Shown here: one piece after another, positions 32,102 through 42,940 of the stretch
Layout of the letters: each line of letters begins with the position of its first letter
How positions within the stretch are numbered: the stretch's first letter is position 1
DNA from: Verrucomicrobiota bacterium
Lineage (GTDB): Bacteria > Verrucomicrobiota > Verrucomicrobiia > Limisphaerales > DSYF01
Reading direction: 5' to 3'
Assembly (NCBI GenBank): GCA_025457615.1
Contig: JALOTZ010000004.1
Location: forward strand, 41,776-105,775
DNA length: 64,000 nt
Notes under the pieces: generated by a model
The model's input: the letters and a program-made list of their open reading frames with translations, nothing else
The model's database searches: none
What the model was told of the DNA's origin: nothing
Program-made: the position numbers and the translations under genes

Positions 32102-32581
32102 ATGGCCATCGCAGTCGGAACCAAAGCTCCGGACTTCACGCTCAAGTCGAAGAACGCCCAAGGGGTGAAGGACGTCAAGCTCAGCGAGAACATCGGCAAG
32201 CGGAACACCGTCGTGCTGTTCTTCCCGCTGGCCTTCACCAGCGTCTGCACCCAGGAGATGTGTGATATCACCGCCGGCTTGAACGCCTATGCGGATCTCC
32301 AAGCGGACGTCGTCGGCATCAGCGTAGACAGCCCGTTTGCGCAGGAGGCTTGGGCGCTGAAGGAGAAAATCGGCATCACGTTGGCCAGCGATCTGAACAA
32401 GGCCACCGCCAAGGCCTACGGGGTTCTCTTGGACGACTTGCTCGGGTTTGGTTCCACCTCCGCCCGCGCGGCCTTCGTCATCGACAAGCACGGTGTGGTG
32501 CAATACAGCGAACAGACCCCGACCCCCAAGGATCTGCCGAATTTCAGCGCCATCCGGGCGAAACTGGCTCAATTAAAGTAG
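32102..32581 (+). CDS. Thioredoxin-fold peroxiredoxin (AhpC/TSA family)
   Basis: 159 residues. Reduces hydroperoxides through a peroxidatic cysteine. FPLAFTSVCTQEMC puts the peroxidatic Cys at 49 with a second Cys at 54. VGISVDSPFAQEAWAL and ARAAFVIDKHGVVQY complete the fold. The spacing C-x4-C in one helix resembles BCP/PrxQ or AhpE types, in which resolution can be intramolecular. A Shine-Dalgarno-like AGAAAGGCAACGAG precedes the ATG. It stands alone, 98 bases after gspK. Confidence 0.9.
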   Translation: MAIAVGTKAPDFTLKSKNAQGVKDVKLSENIGKRNTVVLFFPLAFTSVCTQEMCDITAGLNAYADLQADVVGISVDSPFAQEAWALKEKIGITLASDLNKATAKAYGVLLDDLLGFGSTSARAAFVIDKHGVVQYSEQTPTPKDLPNFSAIRAKLAQLK

Positions 32582-32685
32582 GCGGCGTTGGAATCCTGCG
32601 GCTGGAGGGAAGAGGTGGGCTTCCGGGCCTTTTGGCAACTGTTGCCGGAATGTCACCGGAGTGTCGTTGTCAGGGTGGGGGGCTT

Positions 32686-32826
32686 GTGGCATTCGCAGAG
32701 GATGGCGGCCATGATTACCTTACCAAACCTTTGAAGCTGCCGGACTTGGTCGCGCGCGGACAAACCGCGATCGGCCATCGGGCCGGTGCCACCGATGTCG
32801 CTGCCGCAGGGCGGGCCGCGTCCTGA
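32686..32826 (+). pseudogene. Fragment of a response-regulator receiver domain
   Basis: Within the 341-base gap between the peroxiredoxin and aconitase genes, one frame encodes VAFAEDGGHDYLTKPLKL followed by PDLVARGQTAI. This is the canonical end of a CheY-type receiver (the conserved Lys-Pro with a preceding GADDY-like motif and the following helix). The upstream 100 bases of the frame and the tail (GHRAGATDVAAAG) are not receiver-like and no phosphorylation-site Asp is left. It is therefore most likely a remnant of a lost gene. Nothing else was recognised in the gap. Confidence 0.55.
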
Positions 32827-32922
32827 CCACGTCCGCCTGGGAAATCCAAGGAATCCTTGGGATCCGGGAACACTTTGGGTTTGCCTCTGGGACCCTCGCG
32901 TTCTACAAGGCTGGCCATCTTT

Positions 32923-35631
<2,709 letters not shown>

Positions 35632-35643
35632 CGCGCGTGGAAA

Positions 35644-35680
35644 AGCCTGAGCCGGATGGCTCCAGCTCAGGCTCTTGTTG
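35644..35680 (+). terminator. Terminator of acnA
   Basis: Perfect 9-bp stem AGCCTGAGC (35644-35652) with GCTCAGGCT (35665-35673), 12-base loop, followed by CTTGTTGT. The T-tract is interrupted, so termination may be partial. Located 13 bases after the acnA stop. Confidence 0.72.
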
Positions 35681-35793
35681 TGACATAGGACTTCTGTGGC
35701 TGCGCCTCGAAATCCTGAGTCCCCACTTCCCAGTCCTTGGCTTCTGGAAAATCTGATCGGGTGGGTGTCCGATGCTAAAACCAGCCCCGGCGG

Positions 35794-36234
35794 TTACTTG
35801 GTCCGGCCCGTCAAGGTGGACCGGTAGAGGTCGTCTGAGGCCGGCAGATTGTCGTCCTCCCAGACGCGATTCGGGCCGGCGGACCGGATCAGCACTTCAT
35901 CCCCGGAGAAATAGAACCGAAAGGGGTTGTTCCAGGGATCGACGATCTCACCTTTGTCGTTGAGGTCGTTTTGACGGATGGACAGGATGAGCACCTTCTT
36001 TTCGTTCTGGCCCATCAGTGCCCGGGTAATGGACACGTTGTTGCCCACCGGATAGGCACCCGTGAATTCCTTGTATTGCTGAAGCCCGAGGATGAGATTC
36101 TCCGCGTTCTCGTTGAAGTCAGCGTTGGGGTCCGACTTGGCGCTGACCTGACCGCAACCGGTCACCAGTGCCGCCGCCAGGGCTGCGACAGCGGCGGCGA
36201 TGCCGATGGGGAGGAGGGCTTCCTTCTTTCTCAT
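35794..36234 (-). CDS. Lipoprotein with GspG-like C-terminal domain
   Basis: 146 residues. Signal peptide with lipobox LVTGC (C27), so the protein is membrane-anchored by lipid. From about residue 38, NENAENLILGLQQYKEFTGAYP and GEIVDPWNNPFRFYFSGDEV reproduce the C-terminal half of the major pseudopilin GspG, including the DPWGNPY-like calcium-loop region and the final SAGPNRVWEDDNLPASDDLY (GPDG-x-GTxDD-like). The N-terminal prepilin helix is replaced by the lipoprotein signal. Start at the ATG at 36234, 2 bases after lacI; an open frame further up lies within the lacI 3' end. Role unknown. Confidence 0.75.
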   Translation of the reverse strand: MRKKEALLPIGIAAAVAALAAALVTGCGQVSAKSDPNADFNENAENLILGLQQYKEFTGAYPVGNNVSITRALMGQNEKKVLILSIRQNDLNDKGEIVDPWNNPFRFYFSGDEVLIRSAGPNRVWEDDNLPASDDLYRSTLTGRTK

Positions 36235-36236
36235 GC

Positions 36237-37295
36237 TCAATCGTCCGTTGGGGAACTCGATCCGAGCTCCGATAGGACGCATTGAGCAGGGGCGGTGCCA
36301 GTGGATTGGCGCACCAGCAGTTCGGCGGGCAGGCGGCGGGAGGGCGGATGCTGGTGGTTGAGGAGGGCCACCATGGCATCCATGGCCGCCATGCCCAAGG
36401 TGAACTTGGGTTGACGGGCCGTGGTGAGAGGGCGGGGTGCGTTCTCACTGATCAGTAGATTTCCAAACCCGGTCACGGACACGTCGTCGGGAATGCGCAC
36501 ACCGTGCTGGATCAGCCATCGCATGCAACCGACCGCCACGAGGTCGTTGACAGCCTGCACAGCCGTAGCGTCGCACTTCTCCGCGATCATCTGGGAGACG
36601 GCTTGGATGCCGTCTTCCACTGTCCGTCCGGCCTGAAAGACGAGATGGTCGTCCGGCTCGATGTGGTGTTCACGCAGGGCGCGGCGGTAGCCCTCCAGCC
36701 GTTCCTGGGTCCAGGGCGACACCAGCGGTCCGGACAGGAAGGCAATCCGTTTGTGTCCCTGACCCAGCAAATGCCGGGTGAGCTCGTAGCTGGCCTGCAC
36801 ATCATCGGTCTCCACGTTGACGAAGTGGGCGCAGAACGGGGCGGTGTGGCCCAGGATGACCACGGGGGTGCCGCGTTGTTGCAGTTCCTGGTAAGCCCGC
36901 GCCTCGGTGGACATCCGATAAACCGGCGAGACAAAGATCCCATCCACCCGGCGTGCGAGCAGCCGGTAAATGCAATGCTCCTCGCGCTCGGGTAGATTGT
37001 GCGTGTGCGTGAGGATCAGGTCATAGCCCATCTCTTGAGCCCGCTGTTCGATGGCCATCAACACCCGCGCAAAAATGGGATTGGTGGTGGAGGAGATCAC
37101 GACGCCGAAGGTGCGCGTGGTTCGCGTCCGCAACCCCCGAGCCGCCGAATCCGGCACATACCCCATCTGCTGGGCCAGGGCGCGGATGCGCGCCTTGGTG
37201 GCTTCCGAGACGTCCGGCGCATCCCGCAGCGCCTTCGACACGGTCATCACTGACACGTTGGCGCGCAGGGCAATATCCTTCAGGCGAACCGTCAT
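36237..37295 (-). CDS. LacI-family transcriptional regulator
   Basis: 352 residues. HTH at the N-terminus: RLKDIALRANVSVMTVSKALRD (seen in parts), then the hinge helix YVPDSAARGLRT. A periplasmic-binding-protein-like effector domain follows, starting FGVVISSTTNPIFARVL. It should bind a palindromic operator and respond to a sugar or nucleoside. No catabolic genes are adjacent, so the target is not evident; the downstream lipoprotein is likely co-transcribed. Start at the ATG at 37295 (MTVRLKDIALRANV); a TTG two codons upstream is possible. Confidence 0.92.
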   Translation of the reverse strand: MTVRLKDIALRANVSVMTVSKALRDAPDVSEATKARIRALAQQMGYVPDSAARGLRTRTTRTFGVVISSTTNPIFARVLMAIEQRAQEMGYDLILTHTHNLPEREEHCIYRLLARRVDGIFVSPVYRMSTEARAYQELQQRGTPVVILGHTAPFCAHFVNVETDDVQASYELTRHLLGQGHKRIAFLSGPLVSPWTQERLEGYRRALREHHIEPDDHLVFQAGRTVEDGIQAVSQMIAEKCDATAVQAVNDLVAVGCMRWLIQHGVRIPDDVSVTGFGNLLISENAPRPLTTARQPKFTLGMAAMDAMVALLNHQHPPSRRLPAELLVRQSTGTAPAQCVLSELGSSSPTDD

Positions 37296-37322
37296 GAGCA
37301 ATCGGCGTGCGGAAGTGTGCGG

Positions 37323-38207
37323 CTAGAGATAGGCGCCGCGCCAGTGCAATTTGTGGCGCAGGGCCTGGAAGAATGAACTGTCGGCCAGATGCACCAACTG
37401 TACCGTACGCCGACTTTGCCGGATCACCACCGCGTCGTCCTGGTCCAGCTCAGAGGTGACTTGACCGTCCGCGCTGAGCAGCGTGGATCCACTGGCACTG
37501 CAGTTGGTGATCCGGATGACCGAGGAATGGGGCAGGATCAGCGAACGGTTCGAGAGCGTGTGCGGACAGATGGGGGTCAGCGCCAGGACCCGGGCGGCGG
37601 GATGAATGACCGCGCCGCCGGCGGCCAGCGAATAGGCCGTGGATCCGGTGGGCGTGCTGAGAATCAGACCGTCGCACCGATAACGCGTTACCGGGTCGCC
37701 ATCCACGCTCACTTCCAGTTCGATCAGCCGGGAAGAATGCACGCGGCCAATCACGATGTCGTTCAAGGCCGAAAGCCGGATTCGCTCGCGCCCGCAGTGT
37801 GCCTCGGCTTCCAGCAGGGCCCGGGGTTCCAGGCGGTATTCCCCCTTCCAGAAATGGTCCAGCGCGCGCCCCAAGTCCGCGGAAGGCACGGCCGTGAGGA
37901 ATCCCAGCCCGCCGATGTTCACGCCCAGGATGGGGGTGGGGGAGCCGGCGGTTTGGCGGGCAACGCCCAGCATGGTTCCATCGCCGCCCAAAACCAGCAG
38001 CAGGTCCACCGCGTGTCGCAGCGATTTCAGGTCGGGAAAGGTCTGCACCTTGAGGCCGGCATGGCGCGCTGTTTCCTCCAGCGCCAGCACCTTTCCGCCC
38101 CGCCGCGCGATCAGGCCGGCTGCATGACGAACCGTGCGCGCCGAGTCGGGTTTCTCGGGGTTCCCCACCAGTCCGATGGTTCGGATCTTGTCAGTTTGAT
38201 TTTTCAA
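37323..38207 (-). CDS. nadK: NAD kinase
   Basis: 294 residues. Phosphorylates NAD to NADP. The GGDGTMLGVAR motif follows LLLVLGG; further on are GVNIGGLGFLT, the NE/D-motif ALNDIVIGR, and LSTPTGSTAYSLAAGG. The first 16 bases overlap the 3' end of tlyA, a common pairing (tlyA-nadK) in bacteria. LacI-type gene follows after 27 bases. Start MKNQTDKIRTIGLVGNPEKP is typical for the family. Confidence 0.95.
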   Translation of the reverse strand: MKNQTDKIRTIGLVGNPEKPDSARTVRHAAGLIARRGGKVLALEETARHAGLKVQTFPDLKSLRHAVDLLLVLGGDGTMLGVARQTAGSPTPILGVNIGGLGFLTAVPSADLGRALDHFWKGEYRLEPRALLEAEAHCGRERIRLSALNDIVIGRVHSSRLIELEVSVDGDPVTRYRCDGLILSTPTGSTAYSLAAGGAVIHPAARVLALTPICPHTLSNRSLILPHSSVIRITNCSASGSTLLSADGQVTSELDQDDAVVIRQSRRTVQLVHLADSSFFQALRHKLHWRGAYL

Positions 38208-38934
38208 GCAGCACCAGGAATTCCTTGTTGCCCGCCGGCCCCTCGAGGGGCGATTCCGTCACACCCTGCCACGCCAGCCCCAATTCGACGACGGCGAAAT
38301 GTTGCAAATCCGCAATCACCCGCGCGTGGACGGCGGGGTCCGTGATGACCCCTTCGCCCTTGTCCGCTTCGGCTTTGCCGGCTTCGAATTGCGGCTTGAT
38401 CAACGCCACGATTCTACCGCCCGGCCGCAACAAGGCAACTGCGGGAGGCAGGATCCGCTTCAGCGAGATAAACGAGCAATCCGCCACCACGAGGTCCAGC
38501 GCTTGGAACGGCTCGGGAAAGTGGGCGGGGGTGAGGTGGCGCGCATTGGTGCGCTCCAGGACCACCACTCGCGGGTCGCGCCGGAGTTTCCAGGCCAACT
38601 GGCCATGGCCGACATCAATCGCATAAACCCGGCGGGCCCCGTGCTGGAGCAGGCAATCGGTGAAACCGCCGGTCGAGGCGCCCAGGTCAGCCGCAGTCAG
38701 GTCGCGGACCTCGATCGGGAAGTGCGTCAGCGCATGTTCCAGCTTGTGGCCGCCGCGGCTGACATAGCGTTCGGCTTCCGTCACGGTCAGTTCGTCGGTG
38801 GAAAGGACGGAATCGCTTGGTTTCCTGGCGGGTTGGCCATTGACGCGGACTTGGCCGGCCATGATGGCCCGCTTGGCCTTCTCCCGACTGGGAAACAGGC
38901 CGCGATCCACCAGAGACTGGTCCAACCTGGGCAC
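38191..38934 (-). CDS. tlyA: TlyA-family rRNA (cytidine-2'-O)-methyltransferase
   Basis: 247 residues. N-terminal S4 RNA-binding domain (about 1-60: RLDQSLVDRGLFPSREKAKR, VRVNG) and an RrmJ/FtsJ-type methyltransferase domain with the SAM motif ADLGASTGGFTDCLLQHGA, followed by VYAIDVGHGQLAWKLR and DLVVADCSFISLKRILP. TlyA methylates cytidines in 16S and/or 23S rRNA and in some species affects capreomycin sensitivity; the haemolysin label is historical. It overlaps nadK by 17 bases. Confidence 0.93.
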   Translation of the reverse strand: MPRLDQSLVDRGLFPSREKAKRAIMAGQVRVNGQPARKPSDSVLSTDELTVTEAERYVSRGGHKLEHALTHFPIEVRDLTAADLGASTGGFTDCLLQHGARRVYAIDVGHGQLAWKLRRDPRVVVLERTNARHLTPAHFPEPFQALDLVVADCSFISLKRILPPAVALLRPGGRIVALIKPQFEAGKAEADKGEGVITDPAVHARVIADLQHFAVVELGLAWQGVTESPLEGPAGNKEFLVLLEKSN

Positions 38935-38983
38935 GACCCGAGTGTGCCCGGGCGCGGCCCGCGTTTGAAGGACGGAATGCGGG

Positions 38984-39457
38984 TCAGAGGGCGGCGGCCC
39001 CGGTGGTCAGGCGGCTTTGGGCCTCGCGGTACGCGTGGAGGAACAGGTCGTTGTCCGCCACTGTTTTTTCCACCAACTGCTTGAGCAGGAAGATTTCCGA
39101 GCTGCTGATCACCGCATGCACGCTATGTTGAAAGGCCTGCATGGGGGTGAAGGTCTGGAACGAATCTCCCAGCAGGATCACCGTGCAATGGCGGCGCTGG
39201 CCCATGGGCATGCGCTGCATGGCGTGCAGGGTGTGATTCTCGTCAATGCTGTTGGCGGCGAAGCACTCCTCGATGATCACCGCCTCGTAGCGCACCTGGG
39301 AGAACCGGTTCAGGAAATCGGCATGCGTGGCGGCCGTGTGGACCTTGTAGCCCAGTTCCACCAGAGCCGCACGGGCCGTTTCGAGCCAATCAGGATTGGA
39401 GAACGCGATCAGGGCGGGCCGGTCGGACGTGCTCAGGAATTCGAATTGTGAAGGCAT
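38984..39457 (-). CDS. Degenerate receiver-like protein of the pilT operon
   Basis: 157 residues. The order of strands and helices resembles CheY: PALIAFSNPDWLETARAAL, GYKVHTAATHADFLNRFSQ, YEAVIIEECFAANS, then CTVILLGDSFQT and HAVISSSEIFLLKQLVEKTV. At the position of the phosphorylated Asp there is Glu (E63 or E64), and the Lys of the K-P motif is missing, so it is unlikely to be phosphorylated in the usual way. It begins 2 bases after pilT2 and probably works with it. The family assignment is from pattern only; it could be a PilT-associated adaptor. Confidence 0.62.
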   Translation of the reverse strand: MPSQFEFLSTSDRPALIAFSNPDWLETARAALVELGYKVHTAATHADFLNRFSQVRYEAVIIEECFAANSIDENHTLHAMQRMPMGQRRHCTVILLGDSFQTFTPMQAFQHSVHAVISSSEIFLLKQLVEKTVADNDLFLHAYREAQSRLTTGAAAL

Positions 39458-39459
39458 GG

Positions 39460-40674
39460 CTATTTGAGTCTCAACACCGGTTTGGCCGGCTTCGAGTCGT
39501 TGTTGGTGGGTTTCTTGGCCACAGGGATGTGCTGCATCCGCAGTTCACCCAGCGAGGTGGTGACTTCCCCGCGGGACTTGCGAACCTTGTCGATGCCGCG
39601 ATTCACTACATCCCGTTTGGTCGCATAGAGCAGCGCGACATCCTCGGTGATTCTGCCCTGCTCGTAGGATTCGAGGCACGCGTGATCGAACGTCCGCCAT
39701 CCGAAGGGGTAACTGGCTTCCGTGATCTCGTAGAAGCTCTTGCCCTCGGCTTCACCGAGGCGGATGGACTCCTGGACGCGCAGATTGGAGCCCATGATTT
39801 CCAGCAGGGCGTGGCGTCCGCCCCCGACGCGGGGGGCCAGGCGCTGACTGACGATCCAGCGCAACGAATCCGCCAAGCGGGCGCGGATTTGTTCCTGTTC
39901 CTCGGTTTCGAACATGCCCAGGATACGGTTGATGGTCTGGCCGGCGTTGGTTGTATGGAGGGTGCTCAGCACGAGGTGACCGGTTTCCGCGGCGCTCATG
40001 GCGATCTTGATCGTCTCGCAATCGCGCATTTCGCCCACCAGGATCACCTTGGGCGCCTGGCGCAGGGCGGCGCGCAAGCCATTGGTGTAGGTGTCGAAAT
40101 CCGTGCCCAGTTCGCGTTGATTGAACGTCGCCACCTTGTGGGTGTGCACGTATTCCACCGGATCCTCCAGGGTCACAATGTGGACGGGTCGGGACTTGTT
40201 GATTTCGTTGAGCACGGCGGCCAGCGTGGTGGTCTTGCCTGACCCGGTGGCGCCGGTGACCAGAATGAGGCCGGTCTTTTCCTTGGCGATCTGGTGGAAG
40301 ATGTCGGGGAACGTCAGGCTCTCCAACGTGGGGATTTCCGTGTTCAGTTTGCGAAGCACGATGCTATGGTTCCCGCGCTGGGAGAACACATTGACGCGGA
40401 ACCGGGCCAGGTCGCCCAGCGTGTACGCCGAGTCGCACGATCCGCGTCGAATCAGATCCTGCAGGTGCCACGGATTGTCCCCGATGAGGTTCAGGGCGAT
40501 GGTTTCCGTCTGAAAGGGGGTCAAATGGCCGATGGGAACGTCCAGCTCGACCGGCTTCAGATCGCCGAAGGATTCCACCTGCAACTCCTTGTCCACAGTG
40601 AAGAGCAGGTCGGAGACCTCCTTCTGGGACTGGAGCATCGTGGTCAGGACATGGTCTAGTTCGGGGTGTCTCAT
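39460..40674 (-). CDS. PilT/PilU-like twitching motility ATPase (second copy)
   Basis: 404 residues. Secretion ATPase fold: Walker A GATGSGKT (141-148), the Asp box VTLEDPVEY, Walker B KVILVGEMRDCETI, and the His box GHLVLSTLHTTNAGQTINR. The N-terminal PAS-like domain (about 1-105) is truncated relative to PilT and lacks ASDLHL, with SDLLFTVDKELQVE in its place. A 70-residue basic tail (KSRGEVTTSLGELRM) is extra. It most likely is a PilU-type accessory retraction motor. It sits 2 bases after pilT in the same operon. Confidence 0.88.
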   Translation of the reverse strand: MRHPELDHVLTTMLQSQKEVSDLLFTVDKELQVESFGDLKPVELDVPIGHLTPFQTETIALNLIGDNPWHLQDLIRRGSCDSAYTLGDLARFRVNVFSQRGNHSIVLRKLNTEIPTLESLTFPDIFHQIAKEKTGLILVTGATGSGKTTTLAAVLNEINKSRPVHIVTLEDPVEYVHTHKVATFNQRELGTDFDTYTNGLRAALRQAPKVILVGEMRDCETIKIAMSAAETGHLVLSTLHTTNAGQTINRILGMFETEEQEQIRARLADSLRWIVSQRLAPRVGGGRHALLEIMGSNLRVQESIRLGEAEGKSFYEITEASYPFGWRTFDHACLESYEQGRITEDVALLYATKRDVVNRGIDKVRKSRGEVTTSLGELRMQHIPVAKKPTNNDSKPAKPVLRLK

Positions 40675-40676
40675 GG

Positions 40677-41771
40677 CTATGCGTCGTCATCCTCCGGCGG
40701 GGTGGTCAGGAACGGCCGGAATTTTTTCTTGTCCAGGCACTTTTCGTAGGCTTCCTCGGGTGAGATGCGTTTCATGCGCAGGTGTTCCATGATGGCATCG
40801 TCAAGTGGCTGGTTGCCGAGTTTCTTGCCGATTTGAATCATGCCCGGGATCTGATGCGTCTTGCCCTCGCGGACCAGGTTGGCCACGGCGGTGGTGAACA
40901 CCAGAACTTCCAGGGCTGCCACCCGTCCCTTCTTGTCGATGCGGCGGAACAGGTTCTGTGCGACCACTCCCTTGAGCGCTTCGGACAGGGTTGTGCGAAT
41001 CTTGTTCTGCTGATTGGCGGGGAAGACGTCGATGACGCGGTCCACGGTCTTGGCCGCGCTGGTGGTGTGGAGGGTGCCGAACACCAGATGGCCCGTGCTG
41101 GCGGCCAGTAGGGCCAGTTCGATGGTTTCCAGATCGCGCATTTCGCCCACCAGGATGATGTCCGGATCTTCGCGCAGCGCGCCGCGCAGCGCGGAGGCGA
41201 AAGTCTTGGTGTGCATGCCCACCTCGCGATGGTTGACCAGACAGCCTTTGCTTTGATGCACGAATTCGATTGGATCCTCAACCGTGATCACGTGGTCGGT
41301 CCGGTTGCGGTTGGCGTAGTCCACCATGGCTGCGAGGGTGGTGGACTTGCCCGACCCCGTCGGGCCGGTCACCAGCACCAATCCGCGATGCAGCATGGAG
41401 AGTTTCTTCAGGACCGGCGGCAGCGGTGCGTCAAATTTCTCGAAGTCCTCGAAGGTGAGCACCTTGCTGGGGATTTGGCGGAACACAGCCGAGACCCCGT
41501 TCTTCTGCTGGAAGAAGTTTGCCCGGAACCTGGAAATGTTAGGGATCTCGTAACCAAAATCCACGTCCCCCGTTTCCTCGAATTGCTTGATCTTGAAGTC
41601 CGGGGCGATCTCATAAAGCATCGCCTTCAGCGAATCATTCTCCAGGGGTGGATAGTCGATTCGCTGCATTGCCCCGTTGATGCGCAACATGGGGGGATTG
41701 CCGGAAGCCAGGTGCAAGTCCGAGGCTTTCTGCTCGAACATCAAATTGAAAAACGCATCGATTTTTGCCAT
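40677..41771 (-). CDS. pilT: Type IV pilus retraction ATPase PilT
   Basis: 364 residues. N-terminal domain with KASDLHLASGNPPMLRING, then Walker A GPTGSGKS (136-143), Asp box ITVEDPIEFVHQSKG, Walker B DIILVGEMRDLETI, and the His box GHLVFGTLHTTSAAKTVDR. The AIRNLIRE-like motif near the C-terminus is AVANLVREGKTHQI. This is a hexameric retraction motor on the cytoplasmic face. Two ATPases in one operon indicate twitching or DNA uptake. It is divergent from the MidA gene across 56 bases. Confidence 0.95.
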   Translation of the reverse strand: MAKIDAFFNLMFEQKASDLHLASGNPPMLRINGAMQRIDYPPLENDSLKAMLYEIAPDFKIKQFEETGDVDFGYEIPNISRFRANFFQQKNGVSAVFRQIPSKVLTFEDFEKFDAPLPPVLKKLSMLHRGLVLVTGPTGSGKSTTLAAMVDYANRNRTDHVITVEDPIEFVHQSKGCLVNHREVGMHTKTFASALRGALREDPDIILVGEMRDLETIELALLAASTGHLVFGTLHTTSAAKTVDRVIDVFPANQQNKIRTTLSEALKGVVAQNLFRRIDKKGRVAALEVLVFTTAVANLVREGKTHQIPGMIQIGKKLGNQPLDDAIMEHLRMKRISPEEAYEKCLDKKKFRPFLTTPPEDDDA

Positions 41772-41827
41772 AACCTATCCGTTCGATTGGAGTTACGCCT
41801 AGCTAGTTCCACACCATTTGCGACACC

Positions 41828-42940
41828 GTGACCGAGATGAGCAGAATTATTGCCGACGAAATCCGGCGGACCGGGCCGATTTCAGCAGCACGATTCATGC
41901 AGTTGGCGCTCTATTGTCCCGTTTATGGATATTACGAGCGCGATGCGGACACGGTGGGGCGGGCGGGGGATTATCAGACCAGCGTGTGCGTGGGGCCGGT
42001 GTTCGGAGAGTTGCTTGCCCGGAGGGTTGTCGGGTGGCTTGACCAACTCCGGCAGGACGAGGCTGGTGATCTGCAGTTGGTGGAAGCGGGGGCGCATGAC
42101 GGAAGGCTGGCGGGCGATCTGTTGGGCTACATCCAGCGGAATCGTTCCGATTGGCTCGGCTCGTTGCACTACGACATCCTCGAACCTTCCGTCGCGCGGC
42201 AGGAACGACAAAGGGCCGGGCTGGTCAGCTTCCTTCCCCACCTGCGCTGGCACTCAAGCTGGGACGCTCTTCAACGGGCTGCGGGCGGTGTGCGTGGTGT
42301 GATTTTCTCCAATGAACTCTTGGATGCACAACCGGTCCATCGGCTGGTTTGGGATCGCGCCCGGAGCGCCTGGTTTGAGTGGCGGGTGGGTATTGTCCAG
42401 GAGCAATTCGGCTGGGTGCGCAGCGATGCTCCGACTACCGAGTTCGTGCAGGAACTGGCGCGTTGTGTCCCGCCGGCGATTGGCTCGGTCCTGCCGGATG
42501 GTTATGTGGTCGAGCTCTCACCGGCGGCGGAGCACTGGTGGAAGACTGCGGGGGGTGCGCTGCGGCGCGGTTGGTTGCTCACGTTCGATTACGGGTTTGA
42601 CGACGACGCGGCTTTCTTACCGGAACGCACGGGGGGCACGTTGCGCGGCTACCGTCGGCACCGGGTGGTTGCTGACGTCCTGGAGGATCCGGGAGCCCAG
42701 GACCTTACCGCGCATGTGCACTTTGGGAGGATTCGGCGTGCGGGGGAAGCGGTGGGACTCAGGACCGACTTCTATGGCGAACAGGGCAGGTTTTTGACGC
42801 AATGTGCGGCGGATTTCCTGCGATCCGGTGAGGGCGGGCCTGGCCCCGACGCCGCCTGGTTGCGGCAATTCAAGACGCTGATTCATCCGGACCACTTTGG
42901 CCGGTCGTTTCGCGCCCTGGTGCAATCGCGGCTCGAATGA
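41828..42940 (+). CDS. MidA-type SAM-dependent methyltransferase (NDUFAF7 family)
   Basis: 370 residues. The family is defined by ISAARFMQLALYCPVYGYYE, GDYQTSVCVGPVFGELLARR, VEAGAHDGRLAGDLL (SAM-binding motif) and GVIFSNELLDAQPVHRLVW, all present. The mitochondrial homologue methylates an arginine of a complex I subunit; the bacterial substrate is not established. The C-terminal YGEQGRFLTQCAAD is usual. Start: GTG at 41828, or ATG at 41837. The last 71 bases overlap the 3' end of rsmE on the other strand. Confidence 0.86.
   Translation: MTEMSRIIADEIRRTGPISAARFMQLALYCPVYGYYERDADTVGRAGDYQTSVCVGPVFGELLARRVVGWLDQLRQDEAGDLQLVEAGAHDGRLAGDLLGYIQRNRSDWLGSLHYDILEPSVARQERQRAGLVSFLPHLRWHSSWDALQRAAGGVRGVIFSNELLDAQPVHRLVWDRARSAWFEWRVGIVQEQFGWVRSDAPTTEFVQELARCVPPAIGSVLPDGYVVELSPAAEHWWKTAGGALRRGWLLTFDYGFDDDAAFLPERTGGTLRGYRRHRVVADVLEDPGAQDLTAHVHFGRIRRAGEAVGLRTDFYGEQGRFLTQCAADFLRSGEGGPGPDAAWLRQFKTLIHPDHFGRSFRALVQSRLE

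Noticed and set aside
32857..32922. TTG-initiated 22-residue extension of aconitase
   Set aside because: The added residues do not match the family N-terminus, and the ATG at 32923 does.
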